Below are positions 8,098 through 15,682 of a stretch of 36,027 nucleotides of DNA, piece after piece. Position numbers and translations under genes: made by a program. The notes below the pieces were generated by a model. That model searched no databases and was not told where the DNA came from. It worked only from the letters and a program-made list of their open reading frames with translations. This stretch comes from an uncultured Veillonellaceae bacterium (GTDB lineage Bacteria > Bacillota > Negativicutes > Selenomonadales > Selenomonadaceae). The stretch spans positions 1 to 36,027 of the forward strand of contig OMWS01000028.1 of the NCBI GenBank assembly GCA_900314825.1. The letters are read 5' to 3'. How positions within the stretch are numbered: position 1 is the first letter of the stretch; each line of letters starts with the position of its first letter.

Positions 8098-8302
8098 GCC
8101 TCCCCCTCTGGGGGAGGTGGCCCCGAAGGGGTCGGATAAGCAGACGCTTAGCGCTTCAGCGCTTAGCGGTCGCTTATGTCGCTTGCGACGGAGGGTAGCG
8201 GCCTACGTTAGTTCTCTATCCTTCCGATAGAATCGTGAATCTCGTAACCACGTGACCCTCTCCGCCTCGCATTCGCTCGGCACCTCCCCCAAAAGGGGAG
8301 GC
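8098..8302. repeat. Composite intergenic repeat, copy R5
   Basis: Full-length inverted relative of R3. It starts GCCTCCCCCTCTGGGGGAGG, carries the nested unit (8136-8177), a core of about 55 bp, then ACCCTCTCCGCCTCGCATTC and ends CCTCCCCCAAAAGGGGAGGC. The first 99 bases are identical to the reverse complement of 4238-4336. It occupies nearly all of the gap between rapZ and the HAD gene, and no gene is seen. Confidence 0.85.
8136..8177. repeat. Nested 42 bp palindromic unit, copy 4
   Basis: ATAAGCAGAC, then GCTTAGCGCTTCAGCGCTTAGC, then GGTCGCTTAT. Exact inverted match of 4257-4298. Confidence 0.8.
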
Positions 8303-8317
8303 GTAGATTGCGTGGGC

Positions 8318-9139
8318 TTATAACACCAATTCTTCGATTGCCTTTGCAATCCCATCTTCATCATTCGATTCCGCATGATATGTCGCGAGTGCTTTTGCGC
8401 AGTCGAGGCCGTTTGCTGGGACGACGGCGGTGCCGGCGAAGCGGAGCATCGGCAGGTCGTTGTCCGCGTCGCCACAGGCCATGACGTTTTCGGGCGCGAG
8501 GCCGTAGTGATGCATGAGGAACTCGAGCCCGAGCGCTTTCGTCACGCCAACCGGCGTGATGTCCGAGCTGCGGCCCGTGTTCTGCTGCGCACTGAACGCG
8601 CCCGGAAGCGCCTCCTGGAGCACATGGACCTTCGGTTCGACATTACCATCGAGGTCGCGCACGACGCATTGGATGACGTCGTCCGTGTAGTCAAGGAAAC
8701 GATCGCCGACCTCGCGCACGTGGAAGTCCTCCACCGTGCGGTAAACGTAGAAATACTCCGGGAGATAGCGCTCGACATAGACTTCGCGGCCGATGTACCA
8801 ATTCGCATACCAGCCGTGCGCATGACAGATGGAAAGGATGCTGCGCACCGTCTCCGGCGCCATGTGCCGCACAAAGAGAGGGTCTGGATCGTCCATCCCC
8901 TGCACGACGCCGCCATTGCAACAGATGATGGGGGCATTCGCGCCGAACTGCCGCCCGAAAAACGCCGCGCCGAGCAGCATGCGCCCCGTCGCAATCGTGA
9001 CACGCACGCCTTTTCGCATCGCCGCCTGAAGCGCTGCAATCGTGCGCGGCGTGATGACTTTTTCCGAGTTCAAGAGCGTGCCGTCGAGGTCGAGCGCGAT
9101 AAGCTTGATATCTTTTTTCGCCATTTCAGGAACGCTCAT
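8318..9139 (-). CDS. HAD-superfamily hydrolase, Cof type (second copy)
   Basis: About 273 residues. HAD motifs: DLDGTLLN (motif I, nucleophile Asp) near residue 15, TIATGRM (motif II) near 48, a lysine followed by the cap region, and GDADNDLPML (motif IV, Mg-binding Asp pair) near 220. Cof-type HAD proteins are cytoplasmic phosphatases of sugar phosphates, nucleotides or cofactor precursors; the substrate is not predictable here. I choose the ATG at 9139 (MSVPEMAKK) because GAAAGG stands about ten bases upstream, inside the end of the preceding gene, giving a 14-base overlap. An ATG at 9124 is possible but lacks a ribosome binding site. It is cotranscribed with the HAD gene before it. Confidence 0.88.
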   Translation of the reverse strand: MSVPEMAKKDIKLIALDLDGTLLNSEKVITPRTIAALQAAMRKGVRVTIATGRMLLGAAFFGRQFGANAPIICCNGGVVQGMDDPDPLFVRHMAPETVRSILSICHAHGWYANWYIGREVYVERYLPEYFYVYRTVEDFHVREVGDRFLDYTDDVIQCVVRDLDGNVEPKVHVLQEALPGAFSAQQNTGRSSDITPVGVTKALGLEFLMHHYGLAPENVMACGDADNDLPMLRFAGTAVVPANGLDCAKALATYHAESNDEDGIAKAIEELVL

Positions 9140-9953
9140 GCAACACGAACCTTTCAATCGCCTCGGCAAAGCCGCCGTCGAGGCAGTTTCCGACCGTGAA
9201 CTCGCATGCCGCCTTGACCTCCGGCAGCGCATTGCCCATGGCAACGCTGTGGCCGGCCGCCTGCAGCATCAGGAGGTCATTGTTCGCATCACCAATCGCC
9301 ATGACGTGTTCGATGGGGATGCCGAGCTTTGCCGCGAGCTTCTTGAGCGCCGACGCCTTCGACACACCGGGGTACACGACTTCGGCGTACTCCGGATTCG
9401 AGCGCACGGCCTTCGCGCGGCCTTGGAACGCCTTGTTGATGATCTCGATGCGTTCATTCGTTTGATCTCCGTTGTCGGAGATGACGAGCACCTTCGCGAC
9501 TTTTTCCGTGTGTGCTTTCAAGCCGTCCCAGCCGACGGTATGACCCTCGAGCACTTGCGCGCGCTCATAGGCGATCGCCTTTTCCGTGTGCTCGGCGAAG
9601 TAGAGCTCGTCATCGGAATACGTCTGCACATACCAGCCATGTTCGTGTGCGAAATCGATGAGGTCGCGCACGACGTCTTCCGGAACGTAATTTTCATCAT
9701 AGACCTCGCCCGACACCGACTTGATGAGCGCGCCGTTGTACGTGATGATCGGCACGTCGACACCGAGCGCCTGCGCGACGGGGAGTGCCGCGCGGTACAT
9801 GCGCCCCGTCGCGATCGTCACCGTCACGCCAGCAGCCACGGCACGGCGTACCGCCTCGATATTGCCCTGCGGCACGTCCTTGCCCGTCGGCAGGAGCGTC
9901 CCGTCGAGGTCGGTCACAAACAACCGGATGTCCATAGGTTTCCCGTCACTCAT
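9126..9953 (-). CDS. HAD-superfamily hydrolase, Cof type (first copy)
   Basis: 275 residues with the same domain order as its neighbour: VTDLDGTLLP (motif I) near residue 14, TIATGRM (motif II) near 47, and GDANNDLLML (motif IV) near 224. The two adjacent HAD proteins are clearly related and probably arose by duplication. They differ enough, particularly in the cap region, to suggest different substrates. The start ATG overlaps the stop of the acidic protein gene by four bases (ATGA), so translation is probably coupled. Phosphatase activity follows from the family only. Confidence 0.88.
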   Translation of the reverse strand: MSDGKPMDIRLFVTDLDGTLLPTGKDVPQGNIEAVRRAVAAGVTVTIATGRMYRAALPVAQALGVDVPIITYNGALIKSVSGEVYDENYVPEDVVRDLIDFAHEHGWYVQTYSDDELYFAEHTEKAIAYERAQVLEGHTVGWDGLKAHTEKVAKVLVISDNGDQTNERIEIINKAFQGRAKAVRSNPEYAEVVYPGVSKASALKKLAAKLGIPIEHVMAIGDANNDLLMLQAAGHSVAMGNALPEVKAACEFTVGNCLDGGFAEAIERFVLHERS

Positions 9954-10318
9954 TCGCTTTCCTCCTGTTCCTCTTCCGCCTCGTCCGGCAAAGGATTTCC
10001 CTCGTCGTCCTCGCCTGCTTCCGCGCGTGCGACCGCGAGGATGTCGGCCTGGAACTGCGCGCGGTCGCCCGCAATGCGCGCCGCGATGTCCTCCGGCGAG
10101 CCGCTGTCCTCCTGCGCCTCGTCCGCTTCTTCCATGTCTTCTTCGTCCACGGCTTCCGACGGTTTCCGTTTTTTCACGTCTTCCGCCGCATCGTCCTCGC
10201 CCTCATCGCCTGGCTGATGGATCACAAACGGCTTCAATTCCGTCGCGACGACCTCGTTCTCGATGCGCTTGCCTCCGCGGAAAATCCGATGCCCCGTCGG
10301 GATGTATTCCTCGCTCAT
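9950..10318 (-). CDS. Small highly acidic protein of unknown function
   Basis: 122 residues. A short N-terminal part (MSEEYIPTGHRIFRGGKRIE, then VVATELKPFVIH) looks folded. The remainder is dominated by Glu and Asp, with long acidic runs near 40-70 and 105-122, and is probably disordered. I do not recognise the family. The real coding status is supported by a ribosome binding site (AGGGG, seven bases before the ATG), a good promoter upstream (10354-10382) and the ATGA overlap with the HAD gene. Its ribosome binding site lies in one arm of the upstream terminator-like hairpin. Confidence 0.75.
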   Translation of the reverse strand: MSEEYIPTGHRIFRGGKRIENEVVATELKPFVIHQPGDEGEDDAAEDVKKRKPSEAVDEEDMEEADEAQEDSGSPEDIAARIAGDRAQFQADILAVARAEAGEDDEGNPLPDEAEEEQEESE

Positions 10319-10376
10319 AAAAAATCCCCTCTTCCCCGTTGTTTTCTTCCTTAATCATAGCAACGGGAAAAAGGGG
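10319..10376 (-). terminator. Terminator-like hairpin after brnTA, overlapping next ribosome binding site
   Basis: On the reverse strand, CCCCTTTTTCCCGTTG (10361-10376) pairs with CAACGGGGAAGAGGGG (10326-10341) over 16 positions, with two G-U pairs. A run of six T (10319-10324) follows. It lies after the brnA stop. The T-run runs straight into the ATG at 10318. Confidence 0.75.
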
Positions 10377-10382
10377 TGTCAA
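10354..10382 (-). promoter_or_regulatory. Sigma70-type promoter for the acidic protein-HAD operon
   Basis: TTGACA (10377-10382), 17-base spacer, TATGAT (10354-10359). The spacer is the upstream arm of the terminator-like hairpin, and transcription would start inside its loop, near 10347. Confidence 0.7.
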
Positions 10383-10410
10383 GAAAGGAAAATTTCATCC
10401 ACTTCATCCA

Positions 10411-10725
10411 TCACAAGCAATCCTTCAGCAGTTCAGGATGATCGACTGCTTTGACAATCAATCGACGGAGCACGCCCGTATAACCCGCACCGAGAAGTTC
10501 TTTTGCCTTATCAATCGTCTGCTGCGGGATGCGGATCGTAAGATTGCTCTTTCGCAAGGCTGCACGACGGCTGCGTGCCATCGCTGCGACCTTCTTCATT
10601 TCTTCTGGCGACATCGGAGGAATATCGTCAAAATTAATAGGAAGTCTCGCTGCGCGTTCCAAATCTGCAAGCTCCTCCGCCGTTGGTTTCTGTCCCTCGT
10701 AAACAACCGCTTCATGAATCGCCAT
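10411..10725 (-). CDS. brnA: BrnA-family antitoxin
   Basis: About 104 residues. The N-terminal half is the toxin-binding part (AEELADLERAARLPINFDDIPPMSPEEMKK). The C-terminal half, NLTIRIPQQTIDKAKELLG followed by YTGVLRRLIVKAV, is a ribbon-helix-helix-type DNA-binding region. It neutralises BrnT and should repress the shared promoter. AAAGGAGAG stands seven bases before the ATG at 10725, which is preferred over an in-frame ATG ten codons upstream. The start overlaps the end of brnT by 14 bases, the usual toxin-first order of this system. Confidence 0.85.
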   Translation of the reverse strand: MAIHEAVVYEGQKPTAEELADLERAARLPINFDDIPPMSPEEMKKVAAMARSRRAALRKSNLTIRIPQQTIDKAKELLGAGYTGVLRRLIVKAVDHPELLKDCL

Positions 10726-11002
10726 AATAAACTCTCCTTTCTGCGGCAGTCGCATAACGAGCGGAAATCAGCCGCACCGCATCACCGCGTTCCGTATAAA
10801 CAACGAAAACAATGTTGTTGATCATGCCAAGCACTTTATATCGATCTTCTTCGTCGCTATGGTCCTCATCAAACCATTCGATACGATAAGGATCGGCAAA
10901 AACAAGTCGGGCTTCTTCCAAACTGAAGCCGTGCTTTTTCTTGTTTATCTCATTCTTCTTATCGTCCCATTGAATGCGACGTCCCTGAAATTCTACTTCC
11001 AT
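10712..11002 (-). CDS. brnT: BrnT-family ribonuclease toxin
   Basis: 96 residues, the normal size. Typical features: QWDDKKNEINKKKHGFSLEEARLVF near residues 11-35, HSDEEDRYKVLG near 48-59, and VVYTERGDAVRLISARYATAAERR near 66-90. BrnT folds like RelE and cuts RNA; BrnA binds it. All the usual C-terminal basic residues appear present, so the toxin looks intact. A GAGGG lies about 11 bases before the ATG. A promoter-like TATAAT stands only four bases before the ATG, so either the message is nearly leaderless or the promoter call is wrong. Confidence 0.88.
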   Translation of the reverse strand: MEVEFQGRRIQWDDKKNEINKKKHGFSLEEARLVFADPYRIEWFDEDHSDEEDRYKVLGMINNIVFVVYTERGDAVRLISARYATAAERRVYYGDS

Positions 11003-11006
11003 AGAT

Positions 11007-11045
11007 ATTATACCCTCACTTCAGAGCGTCCGCAATACATATTGC
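11007..11045 (-). promoter_or_regulatory. brnTA promoter with operator-like palindrome
   Basis: TTGCGG (11030-11035), 17 bases, TATAAT (11007-11012) on the reverse strand. The palindrome GCAATAcaTATTGC (11032-11045) overlaps the -35 element, a fitting position for autorepression by the BrnT-BrnA complex. Binding is inferred only from position. Confidence 0.55.
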
Positions 11046-11093
11046 ATTGCTATTTCGCCTTCCGATTCCACATCATTCGTTCCCCTATATTTG

Positions 11094-13097
11094 TTATTGT
11101 CCGAACGTCACGTGAACCTCCGTCCCCTGCTCGACGAGCGTATTCGCGGGGATGCTTTGCGAGACGGCGGTGCCGCTGCCTTCGCTTTCGAATTGCAGGC
11201 CGACGGCGGCCGCTTTTTGTGCGGCGGCGCGGATGGAGAGGCCGGTGAAGTCCGGCATGACGATCATGCCGGTCGGGATCTCACCCTCGTATTTTTTCGG
11301 CTCTGGGCGCGGCTTTTCGCGTTGCGTTTTTTCCATGTCGGAGAAGGGATCGGTCGAGGGCTCGACACGGAGATAGCGCAGGAGCTGTGCGAAGATACGC
11401 TGGGCAACCGGCGCGGCGATCTGGCCGCCATAGAAATTGCCCGTGCCCGGGTCGTCGATCATGACGAGCACGACGATGCGCGGGTCTTCGACGGGCGCGA
11501 AACCGCAAAACGACGCGATGTAGCGCCCTTCCATGTAGCCGGCGCCGTCGGGACGGATCTTTTGCGCCGTGCCCGTCTTGCCTGCGATGCGGTAGCCTTT
11601 GACGGCCGCTTTCTTGCCGCCGCCCGAGGCAACGACTTGCTCTAAAAGGCCGACGAGCGTCTTGTCTGTCGCGGACTCGAGCGCGCGGCCGACTTCCTCG
11701 CGCTGGCTTTCCATATACGTCGAGCCGTCTGCATTCTGGATGGACTTCACGATGTGCGGCTTCAGCACGACGCCGTCGTTCGCGATGGCGGCCATGGCGC
11801 GCACGAGCTGGATCGGCGTGACGGCGATGGATTGTCCGATGGCCGTCGTCGCGATGTCAGATGCGCGCATGTCGTCGGGGTCAAAGAGGATGCCTGCCTC
11901 TTCGCCCGGCAGCCCGATGTCCGTCGGCTCGCCGAAGCCAAAGAGCTTTGCGTACTTCATGAGGTTTTCCGCGCCGAGGCGCAGGCCGACTTGCGCGAAG
12001 CCCGTATTGAGCGACTGCTTGACGACGTCCGTGAACGTGACCGTGCCGAAGCTCGCACCGTTCCAGTTTTGGATGCGGCGACCCGAGACCATGACGTAGC
12101 CCGGATCGACGAAGACCTGGTTCGGCGTGACGACTTTTTCCTGCAGCGCCGCGCCCGCGACGACGGACTTGAACGTCGAGCCCGGCTCGTAGATGAACGA
12201 GACGGCACGGTTCTTCCACGTCTCCGGCGCATAGTCATAGAACTGGTTCGGATTGTATGACGGCCGCGAGGCCATGGCGAGCACGTCGCCCGTCTTCGGG
12301 TCCATGACGACGCACGTGACGGCCGCCGGATTGTTCTCGGCCATCGCGCGGTCGAGCTCCTGCTCGACGGTGAACTGCATCGTGCTGTCGATCGTCAGCT
12401 GGACCGTCTTGCAGCGGCTCCCGGCGTAAGCGCCTTTCTGGAACACGGAATCGAGGATCGGGCGATCGTCCCGATCCGTGAAGATCTCGCGCTCCGTCGT
12501 CTCGCCTTTGATAAGGCTGTCGTACGCCTGCTCGATGCCGTCGAGTCCCTTGTCCTCCGTGCCGACGAAACCAATGACGTTCGCGGCGAGCACATCGTTC
12601 GGATAAAAGCGCTTCGGCTCGTCATTGAAGCCGATGCAATCTGTCAATTCATGGTCATGGATGAAGGCCCGCGCTGCTTCGTATTCATCCTGCGTGAGGA
12701 AATGCTTGAGCCAGACGAAGCCGCCGCCCTTCGCGAGCGCATCATGGATGTCTTTCGGCGTGAGGCCGATGAGCGGCGCGAGGCCGTCCGCGATCATGTC
12801 CTGATCCTCGTCCGCCGCATTGTTCGGATCGATATAGATGGACTTCGTCACCGTCGTGACGGCGAGCTCGCGGCCGTCGCGGTCGAGGATCTTGCCGCGC
12901 GGCGACTGCATCTTCGCGTCCGTCTGCACCTGCGCCTGCAAGCGCTCCGTGTAATCTGCGCCGCGCACGAGCTGCACATAGGCATAGCGCACGAGGAGGA
13001 GGCCGATGAGCGCGATCATGCCGATGAGGCCGTGCGCGATGCGGTGCTGGATCCACTGCTTTCCCTGCGTCCCCCGGTTCTGGTTCCACGTTTCCAA
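11094..13097 (-). CDS. Class B penicillin-binding protein with PASTA domain (SpoVD/FtsI-like)
   Basis: 667 residues. One membrane segment (about 24-42) is followed by the dimerisation domain (about 55-215; SPRGKILDRDGRELA is typical) and the transpeptidase domain with STFK (active Ser, about 305), SLN (about 358) and KTGTAQK (about 505). A single PASTA domain forms the C-terminus (about 600-667, MPDFTGLSIRAAAQKA). It cross-links peptidoglycan outside the inner membrane. The architecture is that of SpoVD/PBP2-type FtsI. It stands alone rather than in a division gene cluster, so it may be a paralogue. The start codon is TTG, supported by GGAAGGGAG eight bases upstream. The start is part of a small hairpin (TTCCAgattTGGAA). 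Confidence 0.92.
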   Translation of the reverse strand: METWNQNRGTQGKQWIQHRIAHGLIGMIALIGLLLVRYAYVQLVRGADYTERLQAQVQTDAKMQSPRGKILDRDGRELAVTTVTKSIYIDPNNAADEDQDMIADGLAPLIGLTPKDIHDALAKGGGFVWLKHFLTQDEYEAARAFIHDHELTDCIGFNDEPKRFYPNDVLAANVIGFVGTEDKGLDGIEQAYDSLIKGETTEREIFTDRDDRPILDSVFQKGAYAGSRCKTVQLTIDSTMQFTVEQELDRAMAENNPAAVTCVVMDPKTGDVLAMASRPSYNPNQFYDYAPETWKNRAVSFIYEPGSTFKSVVAGAALQEKVVTPNQVFVDPGYVMVSGRRIQNWNGASFGTVTFTDVVKQSLNTGFAQVGLRLGAENLMKYAKLFGFGEPTDIGLPGEEAGILFDPDDMRASDIATTAIGQSIAVTPIQLVRAMAAIANDGVVLKPHIVKSIQNADGSTYMESQREEVGRALESATDKTLVGLLEQVVASGGGKKAAVKGYRIAGKTGTAQKIRPDGAGYMEGRYIASFCGFAPVEDPRIVVLVMIDDPGTGNFYGGQIAAPVAQRIFAQLLRYLRVEPSTDPFSDMEKTQREKPRPEPKKYEGEIPTGMIVMPDFTGLSIRAAAQKAAAVGLQFESEGSGTAVSQSIPANTLVEQGTEVHVTFGQ

Positions 13098-13129
13098 ATC
13101 TGGAACTCCCTTCCTATCTCCGCGCAGGC

Positions 13130-13164
13130 AAAAAAAACAAAGCCTGCGAATCGTTCACAGGCTT
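13130..13164 (-). terminator. Intrinsic terminator of the symporter gene
   Basis: On the reverse strand, AAGCCTG...CAGGCTT (13140-13164), extended inside by GAA/TTC, is followed by TTGTTTTTTTT. It lies between the symporter stop and the penicillin-binding protein start. Confidence 0.9.
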
Positions 13165-13220
13165 CATTATAACATAAATTCGTTTGCTTTTCTCTATACC
13201 GCGCAAGAAACGCAGAAGCG

Positions 13221-14456
13221 TCACGCCTCGCGGAACTGGTCGACGATCGTCGCGCAGGCCGCGTCGCCGGTGATGTTGACCGCCGTGCGCAGCATGTCGA
13301 AGATACGGTCGACGCCGAAGAGGATCGGCAGCGCATCGATCGGGATGCCGGCCGAGACGAGGACGGCGACGACGAGGAGCGTCGGGCCCGGCACGCCGGC
13401 CTGGCCGACAGCGCCGAGCGTGCTTGTGATGATGATGGCGATGTACTGCGGCATTGAAAGATCCATGCCGTACATCTGCGCGATGAACGTCGCGGCCATC
13501 GCGTAGTACGCTGCGTTGCCGTTCATGTTGATCGTCGCGCCGAGCGGCAAGGCGAACGACGTCGTCTCGGCCGAGACGCCGAGCTCCGTGCGCGCCGTCT
13601 GCATATTGAGCGGCAGCGTCGCCATCGACGAAGCCGTCGAGAACGCGAAGACCTGGACTTTCCACATGGCCTTGAAGAATTTCACATACGTCGTGCACTT
13701 CGAGAACAGCGCGACCGTGCCGCCGATCATGCCGTACGTGACGACGGCGAGCACGATGATGTAGAGCACGATGAGGTAACCGATCTTCGCGAGCACCGTG
13801 TAGCCAAACGTGCCCGTCGCATCTGCCATGAGGCAGAAGACGCCAATCGGTGCGACATACATGATGGCCGTCATGACTTTGATGAAGAGTTCCGTGAGGT
13901 AGTTGAAGAACTTCAGCACGAATTCTTTTTTCTCGTCTTCGAGGAACGTCGCGGCAAAACCCATGAACATCGCGAAGACGATGATCTGCAGGATGTTGCC
14001 GTCGACGAGCGCCTTGAAAGGGTTCGCCGGCACGAAGCCCGTGACCGTCTCCCAGAAGCCCGGGATCTGCGTGCTCTCCTCCATGTGGTCGACGTGGATG
14101 GCCGCACTCTCGAGCGTTGCCATGTCGATGCCGGCGCCAGGCTGGAAGATCGTGCTCATCGCGAGGCCGAGCGCGACGGCGACCGCCGTCGTGATGCCGT
14201 AGTAGACAAACGTCAAGAGGCCGATCTTACCCGCGCTCTTCGACTTGCCGAGCGCAGCCGCGCCGCCGATCAGCGAGAACAGCACGAGCGGCACAACGAC
14301 CATCTTGATGAGCTGCATAAAGAGGTTGCCCATCGGCGCGAACATATGCGCCGGCTTGCCCATGACGAGACCTACGACCGCGCCCGCGACCGTCGCGACG
14401 ATGATCCAGAGGCCGAGCCTATCCAGGCTCATGCCGGATTTCTTCGTCTCTCCCAT
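13221..14456 (-). CDS. Dicarboxylate/amino acid:cation symporter (DAACS family)
   Basis: About 411 residues, many membrane segments. Signatures of the glutamate/dicarboxylate transporter family: the serine-rich hairpin STASSMATLPLN near 280, GATINMNGNA near 310 (NMNGTA-like; the usual Thr is Asn here), AGVPGP near 360, and DRIFDMLRTAVNITGD near 385, the substrate-binding helix. Homologues import glutamate, aspartate or C4-dicarboxylates with Na+ or H+ across the inner membrane. The Arg in MLRTAVN favours an acidic substrate. I start it at MGETKK (14456), downstream of a GAAAGGGG. The longer reading frame upstream has no ribosome binding site. An operator-like dyad lies just upstream. Confidence 0.9.
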   Translation of the reverse strand: MGETKKSGMSLDRLGLWIIVATVAGAVVGLVMGKPAHMFAPMGNLFMQLIKMVVVPLVLFSLIGGAAALGKSKSAGKIGLLTFVYYGITTAVAVALGLAMSTIFQPGAGIDMATLESAAIHVDHMEESTQIPGFWETVTGFVPANPFKALVDGNILQIIVFAMFMGFAATFLEDEKKEFVLKFFNYLTELFIKVMTAIMYVAPIGVFCLMADATGTFGYTVLAKIGYLIVLYIIVLAVVTYGMIGGTVALFSKCTTYVKFFKAMWKVQVFAFSTASSMATLPLNMQTARTELGVSAETTSFALPLGATINMNGNAAYYAMAATFIAQMYGMDLSMPQYIAIIITSTLGAVGQAGVPGPTLLVVAVLVSAGIPIDALPILFGVDRIFDMLRTAVNITGDAACATIVDQFREA

Positions 14457-14473
14457 AATACATCCATTTCCCC

Positions 14474-14493
14474 TTTCATTGTCAACAATGAAA
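14474..14493. promoter_or_regulatory. Operator-like inverted repeat upstream of the symporter
   Basis: TTTCATTGT and ACAATGAAA, nine-base arms around two bases, ending about 18 bases before the start codon and running into the ribosome binding site. It could bind a dimeric repressor or fold in the mRNA (eight pairs, four-base loop). The regulator is unknown. Confidence 0.5.
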
Positions 14494-14510
14494 AATAGCT
14501 GCGTCAAAGC

Positions 14511-14563
14511 AACAAAAACGCCGCGCCATGCACCGTACACAAAATACACGGAACATGCGCGGC
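14511..14563 (-). terminator. Intrinsic terminator after the PduX-like gene
   Basis: On the reverse strand, GCCGCG-CATG-CCGT arms (14520-14563) form a long stem with small bulges, followed by GTTTTTGTT. It lies 118 bases after the kinase stop and before the symporter. Confidence 0.75.
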
Positions 14564-14680
14564 CTCATTGCCTTTGACAAATTCTAAGGAAAAGTGTAGC
14601 ACAAAGTGCACAAATTGTCTATTAAAGGCGGACAAAAAATGAACGACTGTTACGGGGATTGACGGCCTATGAATGCAAAA

Positions 14681-15541
14681 CTAGGAAACGTCGATGCCGC
14701 CGGGGCGCAATCGCGTGCGGCAAAGGAACGCGAGTGCAGGCACGTCTGCGCGGATGCACGCGACCGCCCGCTCCACCGCCGGTTCCGGCAGCTCCGGCGG
14801 AAACAGCGCGCCGAGCACCGTGCCGCTATGCGCGGCGCAAACGCCGAGCGCGCCTGCGCGTTTCGCAGCGTCGACGAACGGCAGGAACTGTGGCTTCGGC
14901 AGGACGTCATCCTGCCATGCCGCGCTCTGCGTCGCCGCGCGTGCGACGGCGACTGCATCCTGCTGAAGGAGTGGAAACACGTCGCACCACGGGCGCTCTG
15001 CTATAGCGCGGCGCCGCCCGTCCGCCAGCGACGACCGCGACCGATGCAACGCCACCGTATCGACCGTGCCGCCCGTATCGAACACAGCGATGGCGAAACG
15101 CGGCATGGCGGGATACGCTTCGAGGATCGTCCCCGTCACCTGGTTCATGCGCACGACGCTCGGAAAGAACACGCCGTCCGTCGGTTCGATGCGCACGGCA
15201 ATCGCGAGGATTTCCTGCGGCGTCAGCGCCCGGCCGAACGCGAGCCCCGTCGCTGCTGCGACGGCCGCGATATCCGCGCTCGATGACGCCATGCCCTTGC
15301 CGTGCGGCAGCTCGCTCGTGAGCTCCATGCCCCAAGGAAACGACTCTTTCCCAAAAAACTCCAACGTCAACTCCAGCGCCCTGAGCGACTTCCGTCCGAG
15401 CCCGTGCAAGCCCTCGATGCGATCCGACACCCGCACCGTCGTATACATCTCAATCGGACACGTCACAAGAAACGGCTCGCCGTCCATCCACCCCTGCACA
15501 AGCTCGCCGCACGATCCCGGCACGCGCACGGTCATATCCAT
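14681..15541 (-). CDS. PduX-like L-threonine kinase (GHMP kinase)
   Basis: 286 residues. The N-terminus MTVRVPGSCGELVQGW is the PduX/GHMP start motif. PHGKGMASSSADIAA near residue 80 is the ATP-binding GHMP motif 2, and GVCAAHSGTVLGALF near 238 matches motif 3. PduX makes L-threonine 3-phosphate for the aminopropanol arm of the cobalamin nucleotide loop, which is common in cobalamin-making Negativicutes. No other cobalamin gene is in the window, so the role rests on the family. GAGGGGA lies six bases before the ATG at 15541. The gene is monocistronic with its own terminator. Confidence 0.85.
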   Translation of the reverse strand: MDMTVRVPGSCGELVQGWMDGEPFLVTCPIEMYTTVRVSDRIEGLHGLGRKSLRALELTLEFFGKESFPWGMELTSELPHGKGMASSSADIAAVAAATGLAFGRALTPQEILAIAVRIEPTDGVFFPSVVRMNQVTGTILEAYPAMPRFAIAVFDTGGTVDTVALHRSRSSLADGRRRAIAERPWCDVFPLLQQDAVAVARAATQSAAWQDDVLPKPQFLPFVDAAKRAGALGVCAAHSGTVLGALFPPELPEPAVERAVACIRADVPALAFLCRTRLRPGGIDVS

Positions 15542-15575
15542 CCGTTTCCCCTCACTTCCGCGTCATATGCTTTTC

Positions 15576-15581
15576 AGTATA
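15576..15581 (-). promoter_or_regulatory. Extended -10 element for the PduX-like gene
   Basis: TGaTATACT on the reverse strand, about 35 bases before the ATG. A TTGACG further upstream is only 13 bases away, too close for a normal -35, so an extended -10 promoter is the better reading. Confidence 0.5.
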
Positions 15582-15640
15582 TCACAGCGCCGCTCGTCAA
15601 GGAACCAAAACCGCTAGTCGGGCGCAGGCACGCACCGCAC

Positions 15641-15671
15641 AAAAAAAGAACCGCCGGCAGACGGCTGGCGG
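15641..15671 (-). terminator. Terminator of the iron-uptake operon
   Basis: On the reverse strand, CCGCC...GGCGG (15651-15671) is followed by TTCTTTTTTTG. It is the first good terminator after the last gene of the operon (stop at 15798), leaving an about 150-base structured 3' region. Confidence 0.75.
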
Positions 15672-15682
15672 CAAAAACAGCG

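Noticed and set aside
4133..8302. A composite transposon carrying rapZ-yvcK-whiA between inverted repeats
   Set aside because: The genes are core chromosomal ones in their usual order, no transposase is present, and the same repeats occur at other loci.
13123..13148. CGCAGGC/GCCTGCG pairing as an antiterminator of the symporter terminator
   Set aside because: The second arm is made only after the T-run, so it cannot influence the termination decision in the normal way.
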